This document shows positions 5,555 to 8,030 of a stretch of DNA of 8,030 bases, piece after piece. The position numbers were made by a program, and so were the translations under genes. Source of the stretch: Euryarchaeota archaeon UBA226 (GTDB lineage Archaea; Thermoplasmatota; Poseidoniia; Poseidoniales; Poseidoniaceae); assembly GCA_002505935.1 (NCBI GenBank), contig DAWL01000179.1, positions 1 through 8,030 on the forward strand, given 5' to 3'. The notes beneath the pieces are model-generated. The model was not told the DNA's origin, did no database searches, and saw nothing but the letters and a program-made list of their open reading frames with translations. Numbering within the stretch: position 1 is the first letter of the stretch; each line of letters starts with the position of its first letter.

Positions 5555-7423
5555 ATGCCGGTCCACCATCCCCCTTCAGATGACCCCATTGGGCCGTACA
5601 ATCGTCTATCTCACACTCAATCTGCAATGCTGGCAAACTGTCCGAGGCAGTGGTTTCACCGCTATCGTCAGGGGCTTAGAGGAGAGTCTCCACCTATTCT
5701 AGCAATGGGTAGAGCGGTGGAGGCAGCACTTTGCAGAACTTTCAGGGATTCGCCAGTTCTGGTGCCATCTGATGCTCAGTCTGAATGGATGGATAGTCCA
5801 TTGCAGGAATTCGAGGCATCATGGGCAGGAGGTAATCTAGACCCTGTTCAGCGCCCAAGCCGTTCCAAAGAGGGATGGCGTGGCCCTGAAGTAGAACCCC
5901 TTTCCAAAGCGATGTGGCCACTTAATCGCAATGAGTTACATGCGTGGGCAAGTGAACGTTTGGATATTCATTTTCAACGCTGCTGGCGCGAAGCAGGAGA
6001 GGAGTGGGCTAAGGATTCCAATCGTACGGGAGACTTTGAGGAATATACCAAGACCGATTTTGAGCGGGCTAGAAATATGGCATTCAATGGATTGAACATG
6101 CATCTAGATGAAGTTGAGAACTGCATAGAGGAATTGGACGAGGAGTCACTTGCACAATGGAGGTCTGGAGCCAATCGCCCTGGATGGCCTGCACCAGATG
6201 GCTTCCCATATGTTTGGAGCGATTCACACCCATGCGCCAAGGAAGAAGGCAGAATCTCATGGGTAGAGGCGTGGGAGATCGCCCGGCCATGGTTCGTGGA
6301 CCCAGATGCTGATGACTTCTCTCTCACCTGTATACACCGAGATAATTGGTTTCAGGGAGAATACGACTTGATTTACCGATGGAATGGTCTCAGGATAGTT
6401 GACATCAAGGCAAGCGTGGGGGCAGGAGATCGATCTGGTGATTATGTTAAGCAGATGCGGACTTATGCATGGTTATGGTGGGATATGCATGAAAACAAGT
6501 CACCCGATGGATTAGAGATATGGTACCTCGGTGCTAATTCTCGCAAAAATGTCGCGGTTCCTTCAGATGAAGAATTGTCAGATATCGGAAAAGGTTTGCA
6601 CGGGGATTGGTTGAACGCCCAAGAGGATGATGCCATCGCTGAAGATTTTCCTGCAGAGCCTGCGGCCTATCGCCAATTCTCTGCTGGAGGAGTTCCAATG
6701 GATGAGGACCTACATCCTTTGACTAGGTGCACGCACTGTGATTATGAGTCAGTATGTCCGCGTTCTGGCCCCATTTCTTTGCCAACTGCAGAAGGTGGTT
6801 TTACCGCAATTGAAGATATTGATCCTCGACTTGTCGCCTGGGGTCACGCTTATCGATTGACGAAGGAGTTACAGTTCCCATTCGACGCTGGAATACGAAA
6901 GAGAGAGTTTACTCTGCATATTGAAGAAGGACAGGTGAATGTTGTTCTCGATGATGCGGTTGAAATGCCAGAATGGCAGGAGGGCATGGGGCTAAGATTG
7001 TTCAATGCAACAGGTGGTTCTGTCAAGAAAGGAATGAATTGGATGAAGCGATTGAAGTTAGGTAAAGATGGCCGTATTCAGGCTGCAGATGAAAGGAGAG
7101 AGGGAGATTGTCTGATGTCTGAAATCGAGCCAATGGAAGTTTCAGTCGTTGGCCTTGCATTCTCCTTCGACCATCGAGAAAGGGTGCGTTCAAACGGTAG
7201 CATTTCTCGCAAGTGGGGTGCAAGGTTGGTGGATTCAACAGGAGTTATCCCTGTGGAGGCATGGGATGACAAGATCCATTCTATGTTGTTAGACAATGCT
7301 ACAAATCGAGGAGAAGTAGTACAGGCACGAGATTTCCAAGTCATGGTCAACGCTGGTGGCCAAGTGGTGTTGCGCGCTAAGAAGAATCGCTCAGGTTCTT
7401 CGAGATTGATTTCATCCTCCTGA
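5555..7423 (+). CDS. Cas4/AddB-like PD-(D/E)XK nuclease with Fe-S cysteines and OB-fold tail (paralogue 2)
   Basis: Protein of 622 residues with the same architecture as the preceding gene. Motifs in order: NCPRQWFHRYRQGL (Cys29), MGRAVEAAL (51-59; Glu56 in place of the usual His), WVEAWEIARPW (236-246), GEYD (268-271), IVDIKAS (281-287), QMRTY (300-304) and CTHCDYESVC (Cys392, Cys395, Cys401). All catalytic and cluster positions are kept, so it is probably active rather than a decayed copy. Residues about 527-609 look like an OB-fold (RKWGARLVDSTGVIPVEAW), and 445-515 may be a second one. The two copies diverge widely outside the motifs, so the duplication is old, and distinct subunit roles are plausible. 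Start: an in-frame TTG lies at 5525, but ATG 5555 matches the paralogue's N-terminus; no good ribosome binding site is seen, and coupling to the upstream gene is likely. Its last codons overlap the convergent ubiquitin-like gene. Confidence 0.85.
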   Translation: MPVHHPPSDDPIGPYNRLSHTQSAMLANCPRQWFHRYRQGLRGESPPILAMGRAVEAALCRTFRDSPVLVPSDAQSEWMDSPLQEFEASWAGGNLDPVQRPSRSKEGWRGPEVEPLSKAMWPLNRNELHAWASERLDIHFQRCWREAGEEWAKDSNRTGDFEEYTKTDFERARNMAFNGLNMHLDEVENCIEELDEESLAQWRSGANRPGWPAPDGFPYVWSDSHPCAKEEGRISWVEAWEIARPWFVDPDADDFSLTCIHRDNWFQGEYDLIYRWNGLRIVDIKASVGAGDRSGDYVKQMRTYAWLWWDMHENKSPDGLEIWYLGANSRKNVAVPSDEELSDIGKGLHGDWLNAQEDDAIAEDFPAEPAAYRQFSAGGVPMDEDLHPLTRCTHCDYESVCPRSGPISLPTAEGGFTAIEDIDPRLVAWGHAYRLTKELQFPFDAGIRKREFTLHIEEGQVNVVLDDAVEMPEWQEGMGLRLFNATGGSVKKGMNWMKRLKLGKDGRIQAADERREGDCLMSEIEPMEVSVVGLAFSFDHRERVRSNGSISRKWGARLVDSTGVIPVEAWDDKIHSMLLDNATNRGEVVQARDFQVMVNAGGQVVLRAKKNRSGSSRLISSS

Positions 7424-7612
7424 TGAGACAATAATCAATTCCAATTCGATGTCATCTGTGATTTTTGCATTGTGTGGAATCACTGAATCCTGATGGATGA
7501 CCAATACCGTTGAGGGAGTAATTTCCATCTTTTGTAGGACTTCTGAGACGGAGGTTGCCTCGGAGAATTCCAGCGAGGTTATCTCGCCTCCGTTCAACAC
7601 GCTGACCAGCAT
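7412..7612 (-). CDS. Ubiquitin-like small modifier / sulfur carrier (SAMP/ThiS/MoaD family)
   Basis: A 66-residue protein beginning MLVSVLNGGEITSLEF and ending IIVSSGG. Size, the alternating beta-strand pattern, the segment TPSTVLVIHQDSVIPHNAKI followed by an acidic turn, and the terminal diglycine fit the beta-grasp family of ThiS, MoaD, Urm1 and archaeal SAMP proteins; it most resembles haloarchaeal SAMP2 from memory. Such proteins are adenylated by an E1-like enzyme (UbaA/MoeB type) at the C-terminal glycine. They then carry sulfur as a thiocarboxylate, for tRNA wobble-uridine thiolation or cofactor synthesis, or are attached to lysines of target proteins. No E1 is in the window. The frame stays open upstream to 7774, but that extension runs antisense through the tRNA gene, and ATG 7612 is the first start that avoids it. 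Which branch of the family it belongs to cannot be decided here. The stop overlaps the convergent nuclease gene by 12 nt. Confidence 0.8.
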   Translation of the reverse strand: MLVSVLNGGEITSLEFSEATSVSEVLQKMEITPSTVLVIHQDSVIPHNAKITDDIELELIIVSSGG

Positions 7613-7632
7613 GTATCGGCCTGTTGCATCAC

Positions 7633-7640
7633 TCTTATGA
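7633..7640. promoter_or_regulatory. Possible shared TATA-like box between the modifier gene and tRNA-Ser
   Basis: TCTTATGA on the plus strand (TCATAAGA on the minus) is the only AT-rich octamer in the 55-nt gap. It lies about 28 nt before the tRNA 5' end and about 21-28 nt before ATG 7612, the spacing of an archaeal TATA box in both directions. That would make the modifier transcript nearly leaderless. The match to the archaeal consensus is weak. Confidence 0.3.
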
Positions 7641-7667
7641 CTGCCTCGCTTCAGCCGCTGCCTACAA

Positions 7668-7750
7668 GCCGAGATCGCATAGCCCGGTATTGCGGTGGAT
7701 TCGAAATCCACTGTCCCCTGGACGCGGGAGTTCGAATCTCCCTCTCGGCG
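7668..7750 (+). tRNA. tRNA-Ser (anticodon CGA)
   Basis: An 83-nt cloverleaf folds without mismatch in the main stems. Acceptor: GCCGAGA (7668-7674) with TCTCGGC (7743-7749), discriminator G7750. D-arm: GCA/TGC (7677-7679 with 7691-7693), loop containing GG. Anticodon stem: GTGGA (7695-7699) with TCCAC (7707-7711), loop TTCGAAA, anticodon CGA at 7702-7704, reading UCG codons. The long variable arm GTCC-CCT-GGAC (7713-7723) marks a type II tRNA, as expected for serine. T-arm: GGGAG-TTCGAAT-CTCCC (7726-7742). The CCA end is not encoded, as in many archaea. There is no intron. Confidence 0.97.
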
Positions 7751-7928
7751 CTTCACAACCTTACCGGAACCCAACGTGAAACCACCCTGAAAAACGAATT
7801 AACCGTAACTTTGTTGTGATTTAGAGGTTGTAATTGTCAATAATCCATCAATATCGTTTGCTCTGAATTTCATCGCATTTCACATAATTGCATGATAGGT
7901 TTATTTGCACTACCTTGAGGTTAGGGGC
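7751..7928. other. AT-rich intergenic stretch
   Basis: 178 nt between the tRNA and the last gene. I see no credible small gene, no strong hairpin followed by a T-run, and no repeat array. A distant 7-bp inverted repeat (ACAACCT 7755-7761, AGGTTGT 7825-7831) is probably chance. The right end carries the promoter-like box of the next gene. Confidence 0.5.
7899..7907 (+). promoter_or_regulatory. Possible archaeal TATA box of the last gene
   Basis: GTTTATTTG resembles an archaeal TATA element. With the usual spacing of about 25 nt, transcription would start around 7928-7930, directly at GTG 7929, so the message could be leaderless. This conflicts mildly with the ribosome-binding-like GAGGT just upstream of the GTG. 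Confidence 0.4.
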
Positions 7929-8030
7929 GTGAATAAAGATGTGATATGGGGTGTTTCCCTCCTCATTCTTGCCGCAAGCCTTGCTGCAACCGTCATCTAT
8001 GTTGAACAAGACGAGCCAATGGACCAAGAC
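7929..8030 (+). CDS. Membrane-anchored or secreted protein of unknown function, 3' end cut by window edge
   Basis: The frame starts at GTG 7929 and is open for 34 codons to the last base. It begins MNKDVIWGVSLLILAA and continues with hydrophobic residues to about position 25, then turns acidic (EQDEPMDQD). Lysine at position 3 followed by about 20 hydrophobic residues is typical of a signal peptide or an N-terminal membrane anchor with the rest outside the cell. No lipobox cysteine is visible. Start choice: GAGGT at 7917-7921 lies 7 nt upstream, and a stop in the same frame at 7896-7898 limits longer forms. Too little is present to name a family. Confidence 0.6.
   Translation, partial: MNKDVIWGVSLLILAASLAATVIYVEQDEPMDQD

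Noticed and set aside
3560..5596. 11-bp direct repeat CCATTGGGCCG at 3560-3570 and 5586-5596
   Set aside because: The second copy is coding (Pro-Ile-Gly-Pro) and the first is not in the equivalent place of the paralogue; probably chance or a faint duplication trace.
3606..7423. CRISPR-Cas locus based on Cas4-like motifs
   Set aside because: No repeat-spacer array and no cas1, cas2 or effector genes are present; the proteins are far longer than Cas4 (about 200 residues).
7613..7774. N-terminal extension of the ubiquitin-like protein to 120 residues
   Set aside because: It runs antisense through the whole tRNA-Ser gene, and the beta-grasp family is normally 65-95 residues.
7668..7928. Integration site of a mobile element at the tRNA-Ser 3' end
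   Set aside because: No integrase gene and no duplicated copy of the tRNA 3' end is visible in the window.

Overview
The window looks like ordinary chromosomal DNA from an archaeon. The signs are a short ubiquitin-like protein ending in Gly-Gly (ThiS/MoaD/SAMP type), a type II tRNA-Ser without an encoded CCA end, a ThiI-type THUMP protein, archaeal TATA-like boxes, and long PD-(D/E)XK nucleases that appear to carry OB-folds. Moderate GC content, compact spacing and a very bacterial-looking PurF would fit a marine Euryarchaeota/Thermoplasmatota lineage (for example Marine Group II, Poseidoniales). That placement is an inference, not something shown here.

Layout. Positions 1-3497 form a minus-strand gene set, probably one operon read right to left: purF (first step of purine synthesis), then 19 nt later a ThiI-like THUMP protein with a destroyed PP-loop, then 31 nt later a cytoplasmic beta-propeller protein that runs off the left edge. 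A 108-nt divergent intergenic region (3498-3605) separates it from two plus-strand genes. These are adjacent paralogues of about 636 and 622 residues. Each has a Cas4/AddB/RecB-like nuclease core with four candidate iron-sulfur cysteines and a C-terminal part that looks like one or two OB-folds. The second gene converges on, and overlaps by 12 nt, a 66-residue ubiquitin-like/sulfur-carrier protein on the minus strand. A 55-nt divergent gap then leads to tRNA-Ser(CGA) on the plus strand. After about 180 nt of AT-rich DNA, a plus-strand gene with an N-terminal membrane segment begins and is cut by the right edge.

How the genes may work together. The nuclease pair is the most interesting part. 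Both copies keep the cysteine set, the catalytic D...DxK...QxxxY residues and the same His-to-Glu change in the first nuclease motif. They also share a W-x-E-A-W-x-I-A-R-P-W signature and the same short N-terminus. This suggests a two-subunit DNA end-processing or repair complex with its own single-strand-DNA-binding modules. No helicase, integrase or CRISPR array is visible, so a CRISPR role is not supported. The ThiI-like protein and the SAMP-like protein both belong to families involved in tRNA thiolation and sulfur transfer, but the ThiI-like protein has lost the nucleotide-binding motif that its relatives need.
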